Source: Paraescarpia echinospica
Lineage: Eukaryota > Annelida > Polychaeta > Sabellida > Siboglinidae
Length of the DNA: 64,000 nt
Assembly (NCBI GenBank): GCA_020002185.1
Contig: CM034539.1
Location: forward strand, 29,591,750-29,655,749
Direction of reading: 5' to 3'
Shown here: in pieces, positions 35,001 through 45,464 of the stretch
Layout: the number at the start of each line of letters is the position of its first letter
Numbering within the stretch: position 1 is the first letter of the stretch
Translations under genes and position numbers: made by a program
Notes under the pieces: model-generated
Database searches by the model: none
What the model was told of the DNA's origin: nothing
What the model saw: the letters and a program-made list of their open reading frames with translations, nothing else

Positions 35001-38000
35001 TTTTAGGTGCCATATCGATATTATTATATATACGATTGCTGCATAATTTATGTTCACTCTTGTAACAAAGTATGTACACTAACACGTTGTCTACATACAA
35101 CACATATGCATACATGCATGTGCACACGCACACGTGACATTACACACATTTGCATTTTGCACAAATAAGTATTGTTTGAAACACTGCACAGTAATCTGTC
35201 TTGACAACTAGTCCAATGCCACAGTTACCCTCCATTCCATTCCATTCCATTCCATTCCTTAGGACTGCTCAAAGCGTTTTATACTTTACTCCCCTGGCAG
35301 ACCTGTTCAATTGAACACCATCTTGACTTCTCTCAGAAGCATCCAGCGTGAAGACTATTCGTACACAGATATCTACCACTGTCTATAGACAGGTACTCTT
35401 TCAGACAACTGAGAGACCTTGCCCAAGATTCAAAAGGGCTGCATGAGGATTCAAACGCAGGTTCTCTCAATTGAGAGTCCGATGCTCTTACACTGTGCTG
35501 CCACACCCCATGACCCCAGTAATGTTTTCTGATGCAATTATGTTTACCTTGGGTAAATCTCTTTGGGAGTAGCCCATAAAAAATTGCCTATGTGGCTCTA
35601 TAGTGCTGGTATCTCTGGACGCACTGAGGTGGGCCTAATCCTCCAAGTACCTGCCGGATGCAGACAGTGTCTGTGCAGTAGCTTAGTAAGTGGTTTGTTT
35701 ATCCAGTATTTACAGCAGAAACACAGATAATCCACAGCAGCCAAGTCCAGCTGATAAGATCTGTACAGAACACACCCAGTAAACCGATTATCTCGCTGAA
35801 CTTAAGCAAGCCTTACTCTGTTCCACGTATGGTTACATAGAGAACAAAACATATTTTTATACATGCTTCAACAGCTTAGACAAACTGACCGCAAACATCT
35901 TAAAACATGCAATAATTGTTGAGCCTTTAAACAGAGGCACTGGCTATGGATAGCTGCAGTATTAATAGATGGCTAGCACCACTTGGAACGTTTCCCCAAC
36001 TACCAGGATACTGAGGTAGCTGAATTGATTTATTTGCCACACAGAAAGAAGTTAATCATTACTAGGACTCTAATGGTACGTCTTATCGCAACTACATCCA
36101 CAGTGGCCTTGACCAGCGCACAAGGAGGTAACTTCAAGGAATGCTTTCCAAGAACATCTACATATATGTCATATATACGTCACAGCTTTTGTTATTTTTG
36201 TAACACTCAAAACACCGGCCTGTAAACAATATAAAACTATTTCACACACACCTTAATTTGTGGTGATTAGATACATATATTTTTTATTAAAGTTTGTAGT
36301 TATTGTCAGGAAACAAGGTTTCTTTTTGAGCTAGTGTGAAATCAGAAGAGATATCTGCAGAGGACTGTGTGTAGCTATGTACCACTATTTGCAATATGAT
36401 GCTTGTTTTCTATGACAGTTCCATGTCACATAACATTCATCAAACATTTGTGAAACTCTGCATTCTGGATGATATACCTCCACTAATGTCACAAAATGGT
36501 GCAATCAGATCATAAGAACCAACTGCAAGATCGCTGCATATTATTACATTAAATGATGAATTTATCAGCTGTGTACATAAAGTCGTGGGTTTGTATTACT
36601 GTGAAGGTACGTTATTTGGCCAAAAATAGCTTTTTCAAGAAGAATTAAAACTTTAAAAGTTATATTTAGTTTTAATAAAACCAGACATACTACTAAATTA
36701 TTTTCAACTGGACAAAGTCAAAATCGGCATGAAATGGCAAAAGTTGTCCGGCTCTATATGCTATAACATACGACTACATGGATTTATACTTTTGAAAGTC
36801 ACCCAATGGCACGATTAGTGTTGACTTTCTAATGACGTTGACAAAACTACCACCCCTCTTTTATTAAACCAAATATACAGATAAGACTTAAAGCCATTCA
36901 TCCACATCATAATAAACATCAGTGGACATGATTTGTGATTTCCACAGTAACCTACAGAGGGAGTTTTAAGCAACCATAAATATAGTCACAAGTGCACCGT
37001 AATAGATATAGGTACAATTGTTGGCTAAGACGACTGCAAGTATCAAAAATTATTGAAATGCAAAATTCATACATGACAACTGGATGCAACAGCATCAAGT
37101 CATATGCAAATACAGTCAACTATGCATTAATAAATGTATTTTAAAAAGATAGAGCAATTTATTACATAATAACACGAATCAGTTCACATGAACATTACCA
37201 AGACACATGAATGAGCTTGTTAAATGGTTAACATGTGGCTTGCATTTGAAAATTCAAAAAATTTTATGGAAATACAAATGCTTTTGATTCAAATGCAATA
37301 AAAATGCAGGTATTTTTTTTTACACAAGTTCATGGTAGAGCTGCTAAAAGATAGACAATAGCTGCACTTGAATATATCTGAATATAATAGTTTTGACAGC
37401 AATTTTGCAGTATTGTTTTCCATGCTCATTAACTGCAATGAAATGCAAATTTATTAGAAATCGTTTAATCCAAGTAATGTCTGTATGAGAAACAGGAACA
37501 GAAATTGTAATACATACAGCCATTTAGTGGACTTATACCTAAATTTTGATACATCGTTTGGCAGAACAAAATGTGGAACATGGTACATACCTATCAAAGT
37601 CATGTACACAGTTTATAGTACTTACAGTATATATCTAAAAAAAATAGGATGCATACGTTCTACTTACGGATTTTATTTCCGTGATGAAACTCCGAGTCGA
37701 TGTTGGAGTATACAAATGAGATGCGATTTAGGAACCTTTCGGTCTTATCCTTTGTAAGATCTGAAAGAGAAATTAATAACAGTGTCAACATTGTGTGGAC
37801 TTATTCTATCAAGGAGAATGGTTCCTTACAGATATATAAGTATCATTATCTAGATGCTTCACATATTTATAAATAATATATCCCAGTCCACCAACAATCA
37901 GACATCACAAAAAACTCTTACACAGAATATACTTTGGTAGCGAAATAACAATGGTTGCCAGAGTATAATTTAGTAGACATATCTCGTTGAATAAAACTCT

Positions 38001-41000
38001 TGGAGTGCCATTTTAAAGCTGCAGAGAAAGTTGTCCACACCTGTTCAATATGAGTTTTTTTAAGTAGTCCATAACAATATAATATGGGAATTGATCAGAA
38101 CAGGCATCAATGCATATTCTATTATATGACCAACATCATTTTGTTGATGATTCTGTCATAGACTTTTTTGAGAATGAGACTTCCGTTCAGTGAGTCCATG
38201 ACAGGTTTTTTCCATTTACCTGCATGGGATCTTTCACCTTCCCCTGGCACAGACACCAGGTATAAGGGACCAACAACTTAGTGTTTCTTCCGAAAGACAC
38301 AGGCAATGTAGGGTGAATGAAATGGCCCAAGTTTCGACATGGTGGCCGAACCAGTACCAAACCACCGCCCGGCGGCACCAGGATTCGAATCCTGGTCCCT
38401 CCAAACGACAGTCCAGCACTGTAACCCAGAGCTATATTTTAATATTTAGATAGTACTGACCAAGAGTTTCTGAGATACGAGTGTGGATCTCCTCGACAGC
38501 TCTCTCCAATGGACTCATCCAGAGAACGGGAAGACGTGACAACTCTCTACAGAGAGTACGATCTGACGAAGAAAACAACTTGCTCTCACACACAGTCAAA
38601 CTCAATTACACAATCTCAACTATAAATACAGGTTCCTGGCACTTTCAAATGGATCATGTTTTTCAAGAAATGTGGTTACAAGTATATTATCTTCTGTATA
38701 GATCTAGTAGAAATGTGTGAAATGATAATGAAGAAGTTAATTTGATTATATTAATTTACATTTTAAAGGTTAAAGCAACCTTGTCTGTTAGAATTGCATT
38801 ACACAGAATCATCATCTTGAGCTATGAGGGTGGTAATAATTAGTATTAGCAGGAAGTCTTCTGAATTAGTTGTACTTCGTCCCACATGCTGTCTTGGTTT
38901 GTCTTGACTGTGGGAGTTTTCCCCTAGGTAAAATGGGGTGTGAGACAGGCTTGCTAATGAATGCGCATTCGAATGCAACGGTTCAATTTTCAGAATGCGA
39001 ACCTTAAATATTTGCATTCGAATGGGAATGCCAAACATTTGACTGTTCAAATGTTTCATCGAATGCATATCAAATGCTGAGATATTGCAACAATATTTTT
39101 TACGTAAGGTCAGCAGTGTGCAGGTAGCTACTAACTAAAGTTGGTATTATAAGATGAAGTGCTGGTCAAACATTACCCTGCAATTAATCAGTGAATGAAT
39201 GGGAAGCCAATGAGGCCTGTCCCATTAGCCTTGTGGGAAAGGGGTTTTGGCTGATAACTAAGCTTCAAAGGACCATTGAATCCCTTTGGACAGGCAACAA
39301 TCACACTGTGCCAATATCACCTGCTTGTAAACATCAGGGCTAGCACAAAAGAAGCCATGGTTCCTCCAAAGTGTAGTCAGTCAAGGATTACAAATGCAAA
39401 GAAAAGCCCAGTGAAGCTGCTTCATCCCTCGAGTTATAACATAAAAAATAACTAAAATATGGAAGTAGAAACTAAAAAAGTACAGATCAATGTACATTGT
39501 TACAAATAAAAAGTAATCTCTAAAAATGTACTTTGTTACAAGTACATTAAAAAATCTACTTAAGTACTATAACATGGTAAATGTACTTTGTTACATACCA
39601 GCACTGCTCATTCATGTCATTCCGTTGAGCCTCATCCCGTTTAGCCGCATCCCATTTAGCTATATATTGTACTTATTATTTCCAAGATTTGTTTATTACT
39701 ATATTTTGACCTACATGTTTCAGAACAAGCACAAGTTTGTGGCATTGTAGCCTATAACAATGTTTTGCTCTACAGTTGTAGGCAGGTTTTGATAATAAAT
39801 ATAGTCTTTGTAATTAGTATGTAATTATTCTAAATATGTAGCATTAAACTTTTTTATATTTCATGCTCAAAAATGTACATATTATATATATAACACAAAC
39901 AAACATTCGAATTCGGACGCAACCACCAAACATTCGCATTCGAATGCGACCACCAAACACTTGCATTCAGACGCAACCACCAAACATTTGCATTCGAATG
40001 CAATGGTATGCATTCGTTAACAAGCCTGCACTGTGAGATGATGTGAACAAGACTTGCACCGAAGACACCAAACATATCTTGAGGGTCTGGGGCATATCAA
40101 CTTGTAACAGTTACAAACAGTGTGTTAGTTAGTGTTCCAACCATTCCGAGCTTGCCTATAGACATTAACAGGGCATATCATTCAACATGGTGTTCGCTGA
40201 GGAGTTTGAAAACAGAACAAACAGAGCCAAAACAATAATTTTAAATTGTGGCATATAGCACAAAGAAATGGGTGTGAGAAAGACAGCTGCGAGGTGTAAT
40301 TTCACAAATTTGTGCTAAGACCGGTAAAAAACAATAATAATAAACATTCTTTATTCATGATAACCTTATAAAATACACATTTGATCTTCCTAAGGGTCGT
40401 GAGTTTAAAAAATAAATGTATATGTAAAATTATGTAAAACTACTAAACAAATTAATTATATAAAAGACCAATGACCTGGCCTGACTTGTTTGTCAGGAGA
40501 AACACTGCAACTTACCCTGACCAAATGATGTAAAATCAATATGCTGCAGGTTAGAATCTTCCTTCAGTTTCAGAAGCCCAAGGACAAAGCAATCGACGAG
40601 ACACATCTTTTCGTTCTCCTCAAAAGATCTTGTCAAATAATCATCCTCCAGGTAATCTTCGAGCGGAACAAAGTCATAGACTCGGAGCATCTTCATTGGC
40701 CAAGTCGACACAATCCACTCTATCGCTGGAGCCTCTCTCTGGTACATGGCTTCGGTCAGCAATAGTTGATAAACATTTGTAGGCAACAGGTGACCACTTG
40801 TTTTGTGAAGGATCTGTGACTCAGTGACGAGCTTGCAAATGCACATGTCACGAAATAACCTGGAAAGGTAAATGTATTGTCAAGGCATTAAAGGGACATA
40901 CCGGTAGTCTGTTCGTCTACCTGGGATTAGCAGGCATAGTAATTTTTATAACTAGAAGTCTGCTGTATTGAATGTGGGAAAGTGAGCATTGTTGAACATC

Positions 41001-43294
41001 AAAGGGCATAGTAGTTAACTCAGCCTGACTCGGCCATATTACCAATAAAGCTTGTTTTGAAACTGGATGTTTTGTTTACTATTTGAACATGCATCCTCGG
41101 TTGTGCCTTCAAATTGTAACCATTGTTACGGGCTTGAACACAATTTGGTGGGCAGTATACCTTCAACATAGTTAGTACAGTCTTTAGAACATTATATATT
41201 AAGTACTGCATGAAAAACTAGGAACAGACTATGTCCTTTTAAATAGCTTCACAAGGGGAACAGTTTGAGTCATATATTTCATTGTAATCATGATTACAAT
41301 GGCAATTATGTACAATTACCGTTACTTTACGTATTTGATGAATATACTTAATAATTTTCAAACCTTACTTTATGACTACTCAAAATGGCAACAATTACAG
41401 TTACCAAGGACAATTATTCCATCTATGACACATTTACAACTGTTAGAGCCTTCTGTTTGCATTTCACAACAAAGAGACAAAAAACTTGTTTTTAAGTGGC
41501 TACAATGTGCATGGTGAGGAGATACTCTCTGACTGACCCCAAAGTCAGCATATTAATATACACAGTATTCGTTCTACAAACTAAATAATAAAGAGTTCAG
41601 TACGTTTAGGAAATATTTGAGACGCGAAAATACGTCAAATTTTGTGTTCCAGTAAGCATACAGGGGTTTACAGTAATTACACCCATTTTCTGAGGTTCCT
41701 CAGGACAGACTTGACTGGAAAGCAGTTTACACTGTATACATCCACATGAGCAAAAGAACAAGTGCCAGAACACTGCAAAGTCTCATAATTTAGTGGACAT
41801 TTCAATATTTTTATTACTGAGCCTTGAATCTAGTGTATTGGTAGAAACTAAATTACAATGATGGATTCTACAGTCGAGATTGGCATTGGAGATCATTTTC
41901 ATGGTTTCAGATGCTGATAAAAAGGGGGTGCATACTAACTAGGGCATACACTGTATATGCTTACAGTAGGTCTATATGTAGTTGCAGTGCAACAACTGCC
42001 AAACTAACAATAACAACTGACTAACAACAATGCAATGTGACCCAGAAGAGGTGCGTGCACATCTTGACTACCAACATATCCGCTTAGTTCGACTGGTATC
42101 TGATACCACACTCCCACACAACTCTACCATTCTTGGCAGACCATGAGACTCATACCGACTTGCTAAATACATTCTCCAGGATACGTCACCTTGGGCATAA
42201 GGGTGGGGCAGAGGACATGTTTTGCTTAATACAGTGTGCCTGCCAGGCATTTACGCACAATCAAACTTTTACCAGTCCAAAAATGTCCCAGTAGACGCTC
42301 ACACATATACGATCCAGTCCAAAAGCACGAATATTTATATGTACCAAAATATATAAATATATATATATATATACACAATAATACCTGCATACACAAGTGT
42401 GACACATTTTAAAAGCATAATGGACATATAAATAACAGTGAGAGTCACTAAGAAATAATAATTTGTTAAGCCCCTCAGCTAAAATTTTCTCCAGTCCAAA
42501 ACTAACTCAGCCCATCAAAATGATGGATATTTGGATAAAAAAGGTATAAAATATTGGAATTTGGGTACAAAAAATATACAGGAATGTCCTAAAAAAATTT
42601 CCGGTAGTGCTATCTGTCGAAATGAGTTAATGCAAAATCATTTTGTAGTGAAACCTCCAAACCCATGAAACCTCCAAACCCTCAAAATAATTATGAGAAT
42701 ATAATAATTAAAAAACATAAGGCATCTAAGAAAATTTATACAAACGAAATAAGGAAAGTACAGGAATGCATGGTACTGTGTAAATATTAGTGAATGCTTG
42801 TGTCTTCTACTCCTGACTAAGAAATGAGCAAATGTAAATTATAATTGTCTAAAATTAGTAATTACAAATCTATTCAACACATTGATTTATGATCTTATAA
42901 TGATAATAAGTATGTGTACATGAAGGTCTGAACTGCATTGTTGTTGTGTGTAATAAAAATAGATTTGTTTTTCATCAAATTATTTGTATAAAATGTAAAC
43001 AAAACATGATAATGCCTACACATATATATAACAGTTATCACTGCCTGCACTGAATCTAAACAACAATGCCTATGATGTTGCGAAGTACAAGATTTATCCA
43101 GACGACTACCTTGGGGACTTGAGTAGGCGTCCCTGGCTGTCTTTGACATGTGTGAAGTAGCCACGCTCATCTTTTGCCAAGTGGTAATGAAAATGTTTCT
43201 CAGTCACATAATTGGGGTGCCTGTGATCCTTCTGACTGTAGTTGAAGTCTTTGTCATAGGAGACATCTCCCATAGCAGTCGTCATTGTATTCAT
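26169..43294 (-). CDS. LRRC14: LRRC14/PRAME-family leucine-rich-repeat protein, complete
   Basis: Seven coding exons on the minus strand join in phase to 543 residues: 43294-43110, 40859-40516, 38562-38461, 37760-37668, 28596-28427, 27542-27030 and 26393-26169 (TGA at 26171-26169). All introns are GT-AG. Human LRRC14 is about 490 residues. Matching landmarks are HLLPTNVYQLLLTEAM...WIVSTWPM (family LLPRELFPLLF...VHTWPF), PITVQLDLKVKID (PIPVEVRVDLRV) and the LEYLNIKDCRITEDDL repeat. Family members are horseshoe LRR proteins; LRRC14 is reported to restrain NF-kappaB signalling through IKK, and PRAME relatives act as CUL2 ubiquitin-ligase receptors. Which role applies here is inference. One intron (28597-37667) is 9 kb and full of repeats. 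Confidence 0.9.
26415..26735. repeat. Dispersed repeat family 1, copy B (LRRC14 intron)
   Basis: The relative of 905-1201 in opposite orientation and of 40888-41200 in the same orientation. It contains GATTAGCCAGCATAGCAATT, TGAACATCAAAGAG, GCCAATAAAGCTTGTTTTGA, GTTACGGGCTTACTA, GATGGGCAGTATACCTTCAA and CATAGTTAGTATTAG. It starts ~20 bases upstream of the acceptor of exon 26393-26169. Confidence 0.82.
27543..28426. other. LRRC14 intron with repeat fragments
   Basis: 27605-27665 (AAGCAAGGTTGTCTGTT ... CAGAATCATCA ... GGGTGGTAAT) resembles 38772-38845, and 27903-27975 resembles part of repeat family 1. The rest is unremarkable. Confidence 0.55.
28618..28970 (-). mobile_element. Two tandem fragments of a SINE family (body only)
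   Basis: 28640-28740 and 28775-28970 share CATCCAGTCCTTA, GACCTGTTCAATCGAACACC, ATCTTGACT and similar with the better copies at 35225-35520 and 48480-48725. The tRNA-like heads are missing. The second fragment runs into the AG microsatellite at 28976. Confidence 0.7.
28976..29020. repeat. AG microsatellite
   Basis: An uninterrupted (GA)n run of about 45 bases in an LRRC14 intron, directly after a SINE fragment. Polypurine on this strand. Confidence 0.97.
29820..29870. repeat. 8-bp microsatellite GTGCATGC
   Basis: About six units of GTGCATGC in a row, an alternating purine/pyrimidine sequence, followed by TG-rich text to ~29910. Confidence 0.95.
30010..30190 (+). repeat. Dispersed repeat family 3, copy 2
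   Basis: Relative of 11365-11560: CCCAGGTGCCAAGTTCCACT, AATGGTGATGTATTTCAAAA and GGTGAGCCACTTTCCAGAGG. The segment 30240-30860 downstream is unassigned. Confidence 0.68.
30870..32275 (+). repeat. ~170-bp direct repeats flanking an RT fragment
   Basis: 30870-31050 and 32125-32275 share GGCAACTGTYCAGTYTAACA, GGGGTC, GTGACCAATTAxAGATTAGT and CACAG-rich ends. They lie on both sides of the LINE RT fragment at 31235-31700. A separate 35-bp direct duplication (CAGAATATTAATTTTCTATG...) sits between, at ~31926-31997. Confidence 0.65.
31235..31720 (+). mobile_element. Non-LTR retrotransposon RT fragment
   Basis: Translated pieces read LNKANVIGEEQAVFK, then LYCAFIDYKKPFDLVDQSSL, CGINGTVLKVVYNMYKNF and WQGENLCPLLFAIYLNNFE; after a frameshift comes YYADDTRMI, the RT catalytic motif. 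Stops (TAG near 31287 and TAG at 31580) and the frameshift show it is dead. It lies in the 9-kb LRRC14 intron on the strand opposite to the gene. The clade is not assigned. Confidence 0.88.
32339..32700 (+). repeat. Two direct copies of a ~125-bp segment plus a third partial copy
   Basis: 32339-32460 and 32500-32625 share GGCCC...GCCCTTA, AATGATTCAATCAAATACAG, ATTTCT, ATAGTGGCAG, AAGATA, ATGCAAAATTAGA and AAAGTTGCTGAAC. The AATGATTCAATCAAATACAG part also follows the RT YADDT motif at 31687. The end, GCAATAGTCCCTTGGACCTT, resembles text at 30425. Confidence 0.75.
32701..34100. other. LRRC14 intron, nothing recognised
   Basis: AT-rich, with a short duplication of CTTTCCTGTTACTTTTxCCA and AGCAAAAT at ~33008 and ~33408. 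No gene is seen. 35521-37667 is similarly featureless. Confidence 0.55.
34100..34258 (+). repeat. ~32-bp tandem repeat, about five units
   Basis: Units contain ACATGACCATACCAATGCAC plus ACATGCACGCAC. It directly abuts the perfect inverted repeat at 34265. Confidence 0.92.
34265..34420. repeat. Perfect 56-bp inverted repeat with 44-bp spacer
   Basis: 34265-34320 (starts ACTAGTAACAGACTCTCAAG, ends ACACTCAC) equals the reverse complement of 34365-34420 at all 56 positions. The arms contain GCATGCATGCATGC. The spacer is CA/TC-rich and ends in TATATATA. Weaker symmetry continues just outside (CATGTAT / ATGTACA). Confidence 0.97.
35225..35520 (-). mobile_element. tRNA-derived SINE (minus orientation)
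   Basis: On the minus strand the block starts GGTGTGGCAGCACAGTG, an A-box-like stretch, followed ~45 bases later by GCGTTTGAATCC, a B-box-like stretch. It continues through a body shared with 48480-48725 (AAAGCGTTTTATACTTTACT, CAGACCTGTTCAATTGAACA in plus orientation). A CCATT microsatellite at 35232-35258 lies at its 3' end. Confidence 0.78.
37668..40859 (-). CDS. LRRC14: LRRC14 middle exons
   Basis: Exons 40859-40516, 38562-38461 and 37760-37668 encode residues ~62-241. The first holds the conserved LLPTNVYQLL...WIVSTWP segment. The two small exons (102 and 93 nt, DRTLCRELSRLPVLW... and LTKDKTERFLNR...) are less conserved and were accepted because donor/acceptor quality (GTCAGT, GTAAGT; CTTCGTCAG, CTCTTTCAG) and phases 1-1-1 fit both neighbours exactly. 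A SINE lies ~30 bases downstream of the 38461 donor. Confidence 0.88.
38170..38432 (-). mobile_element. tRNA-derived SINE next to an LRRC14 splice donor
   Basis: Minus-strand text GGGTTACAGTGCTGGACTG followed by ACCAGGATTCGAATCCTGG gives tRNA-like A and B boxes; GGATTCGAATCC is a very good B box. The body runs to ~38170 and differs from the SINE at 35225. The head begins ~29 bases downstream of the donor of exon 38562-38461, in the sense direction of LRRC14. Confidence 0.78.
38939..40038. mobile_element. ~1.1-kb hAT-like non-autonomous element
   Basis: The left end CAGGCTTGCTAATGAATGC (38946) mirrors the right end GCATTCGTTAACAAGCCTG (ending 40028), and both ends carry GCATTCGAATGC palindromes. 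TGTGAGA occurs directly left (38939-38945) and three bases right of the end (40032-40038), like an eroded 7-8 bp target duplication. CAG-starting ends and ~8-bp duplications suit hAT, but no transposase is present. The right end has four 27-bp subterminal units (AAACATTCGCATTCGAATGC plus GACCACC) at 39909-40007. Confidence 0.6.
40888..41200. repeat. Dispersed repeat family 1, copy C (LRRC14 intron)
   Basis: It contains GGGATTAGCAGGCATAGTAA, TTGAACATCAAAGGGCATAG, CCAATAAAGCTTGTTTTGAA, TTGTTACGGGCTTG, GGTGGGCAGTATACCTTCAA and CATAGTTAGTA. As with copy B, it starts close (~28 bases) to the acceptor side of an LRRC14 exon (40859). Confidence 0.85.
41280..41301. repeat. 22-bp perfect palindrome
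   Basis: ATTGTAATCATGATTACAAT at 41281-41300, extended by C and G on either side, equals its own reverse complement. No function is assigned. Confidence 0.95.
41545..41970 (+). repeat. Dispersed repeat family 2, copy 2
   Basis: Collinear with 10835-11290: GTATTCGTTCTA, TTGTGTTCCAGTAAGCATAC, AGGGGT, CACCCATTTTCTGAGGTTCC, GAACACTGCAAAGTCT and GGATTCTACAGTCGAGATTG. The rest of the 40860-43109 intron holds a TA microsatellite (42355-42375) and plain AT-rich sequence. Confidence 0.85.
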
Positions 43295-43338
43295 GTTGAC
43301 TTAGAGTACAGCTCACAACTTGACACGTTGTCATCACC
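43110..43338 (-). CDS. LRRC14: LRRC14 first coding exon with 61-residue N-terminal extension
   Basis: Acceptor CTTTAG before 43338 and donor CCAAG|GTAGTC after 43110 bound this exon. ATG is at 43294-43292 with an in-frame TAA just upstream (43303-43301). It adds 61 His/Lys/Asp-rich residues, MNTMTTAMGDVSYDKD... to ...QGRLLKSP. Phase 2 joins the G of exon 40859 to make SPR-LFRDMC, echoing the SPRRL start of the PRAME/LRRC14 homologous region. Without splicing the frame stops at TAG 43108-43106, so a separate 62-residue gene is the alternative. Confidence 0.72.
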
Positions 43339-43860
43339 CTAAAGTTTCAAAACCGTAAATATCTGTCATGAAAACATCTGAAACTTACCCAAAATAATTA
43401 AAACTAATTGTATATTAAAAATCTACGTTTTAACCAAATGTATATTGTAAAATGTAATAGTAATATTAAATGTACCAGGGTATGTAAAAATATGTTTTAG
43501 TATGTACACATGTTCATATATAGTTATACAGTAAATATTACATTACATTACAATAGGTACAATGACGTGCGATTAAAACAATTAAATGAAGTAAATAAAT
43601 AAAGCATTGTATATAAATCAAAATAAATAACATTATTAATAATTAATAACACTGTAATGAATTACAAGTAATTAGTAGAAAATGATGACACAACTTATGT
43701 CAAGCTAATTTATTATATTGAATAGTAACATAACTTCTGTATAAAACGCCCGTTGCACAACCCCGTAACTATTCCATGGGCATGACACTGACAGGTATCT
43801 CCGGTCGCCCAGAAATAATAGTCGAAGGCGATCGTCGCTGCCGTCAACACCAGTTCGTAC

Positions 43861-44000
43861 CTTAGTCTTGGATGCGAGCTGCGTCCAGCAAATGTCGTCT
43901 GCTTCCTCGCCTCCCTAGCTGTGCCTAAAGGCTCAGAATTACTGATTTGTGCATCTAACAGTATTCACTAGGTAAACACTGCCAAGTCATAAGTAAATCG
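43861..44000 (-). promoter_or_regulatory. LRRC14: Probable untranslated first exon and promoter of LRRC14
   Basis: On the minus strand AAGACTAAG|GTACGA forms a good donor at 43861/43860, and the adjoining 43740-44170 is locally richer in CG dinucleotides than its surroundings. The exon's 5' end and start site cannot be placed. The intron 43339-43860 is AT-rich and plain. Confidence 0.45.
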
Positions 44001-44636
44001 TTATATTCGCACTCGCGTAACTACGAAAACTGCACCAAACTCCGTCACTTTTCTTAGCAAACTTAGTTTATAGCTTAACTATAGTCCTAGAGCGCTTAGT
44101 AGCCTTACTAATCCACGCTGCAGGGCCCCACGTAATTTCGACGTGGCTCAAGAACCTGGATAATATAATGTTAACAGCGAAATTTCTCGGAACATGTGAC
44201 CTTGACCTGTGGCCAGAATATGGATAAGTAATAGTATGACGAATTGTCTAATCAAATACGTAATTGTGTTGAGCATAATTTTGTTTACAGTATTTTATTT
44301 GACAAAACTTTTAGTACAATGTATGCATAGAAAACCAATGGAAATTATACCAAGTTTACGAGCTACTATGCATGAATGATGCCTGGCAGCTGCAGCACCG
44401 TTTCCTAACTATGTATGTGACCCACTTTCCCGACCCACTGTCTCTGGCGCACGAGTGCTGCTGTGTTGGGGCGTAGTTCGGATGGCTGTTACAGAGGTCC
44501 GTGTATATACCGTATTTTCCTTTTTCGTTTTGAAATTTGCGAACGAAAAATGAAAAAAAAAACAATGTTCGTTTTTCGTTTTCAATTTGAGGTATAAAAA
44601 ACGAATACAACCTACTATTCGCAGTATTTATTTCTT

Positions 44637-45165
44637 ATCATCATTTCATCATCATTGTGCAGCCGTAGTGCCCCGTGGTTGGGCAAAGGCCTCATGCGGC
44701 ATGTCGATCGTTTCCAAATCTGCCTGTCTTGCGCTATCCTATGCCATATGGTGCCCTTCCAGTACTCGTCTATAGAACTTTCTCTCTCCACCATCTCGCT
44801 GAACTTAATTCGTCTACATCGTTTCCCTTTGTAAGGTCTCCAGGTTGTGATATGCGATATGTCCATCGGTTATCTCGTAGTCTGCTCATGTGCCTTGCCC
44901 AGGTCCACTTCTGTCTTCTGGTTTGTTCTGTCACATCTATGACCTTTGTCTTCTCTCTTACCCAGATGTTTGTTTTTCTCTCCCGATATGCGATGTTTAA
45001 CATATATTTCTTTCCATCTTTGTTTGTGCGGCTGCTATAGCTTGTTTTTTGCTTGGGTGGTGAGGGCCCATGTTTCCGCGCCGTATGTCATCGTTTGACG
45101 TACGCATGAGTTGTAGACCTGTCTTTTCAAGCAGGTTTCAAAGTTACCCAGTGAAGATGTAAATT
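44637..45165 (-). mobile_element. LINE 3' end, dead copy
   Basis: Minus-strand frames read IWVREKTKVIDVTEQTRRQK, WARHMSRLRDNRWTYRISQ, then in another frame PYKGKRCRRIKFSEMVERES, WKGTIWHRIAQDRQIWK and LHNDDEMM. This is the C-terminal region after the RT of a non-LTR retrotransposon, ending in an ATGATG-type tail. At least one frameshift is present. The stretch 44200-44636 beside it is plain apart from an A/T-rich CGTTTT inverted segment. Confidence 0.82.
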
Positions 45166-45464
45166 AAAGTAAGTTAAACGTTTTATGGCAGTTTATTGTT
45201 GTCAAATTTGAAGCACGTTTTCTAAAAACTTGAATTTGGTGGGCTCGCCCTTGTCATTCACAGCGCCTCATTCTCACCACTACCTTAATGTTTCAGCTTC
45301 TACAGCTAATGGAAATACCAATCACTACCGAATTAACAATTGGATAATTATACCATCATATTTGACAGAGACAGGCCCAAGTATTATTAGGCGAGCGGTA
45401 TAGGCACCATCTGACGGACCGCCTTAAATGCCTCCCCCCCCGCACACACACCCAAATGTTCCAA

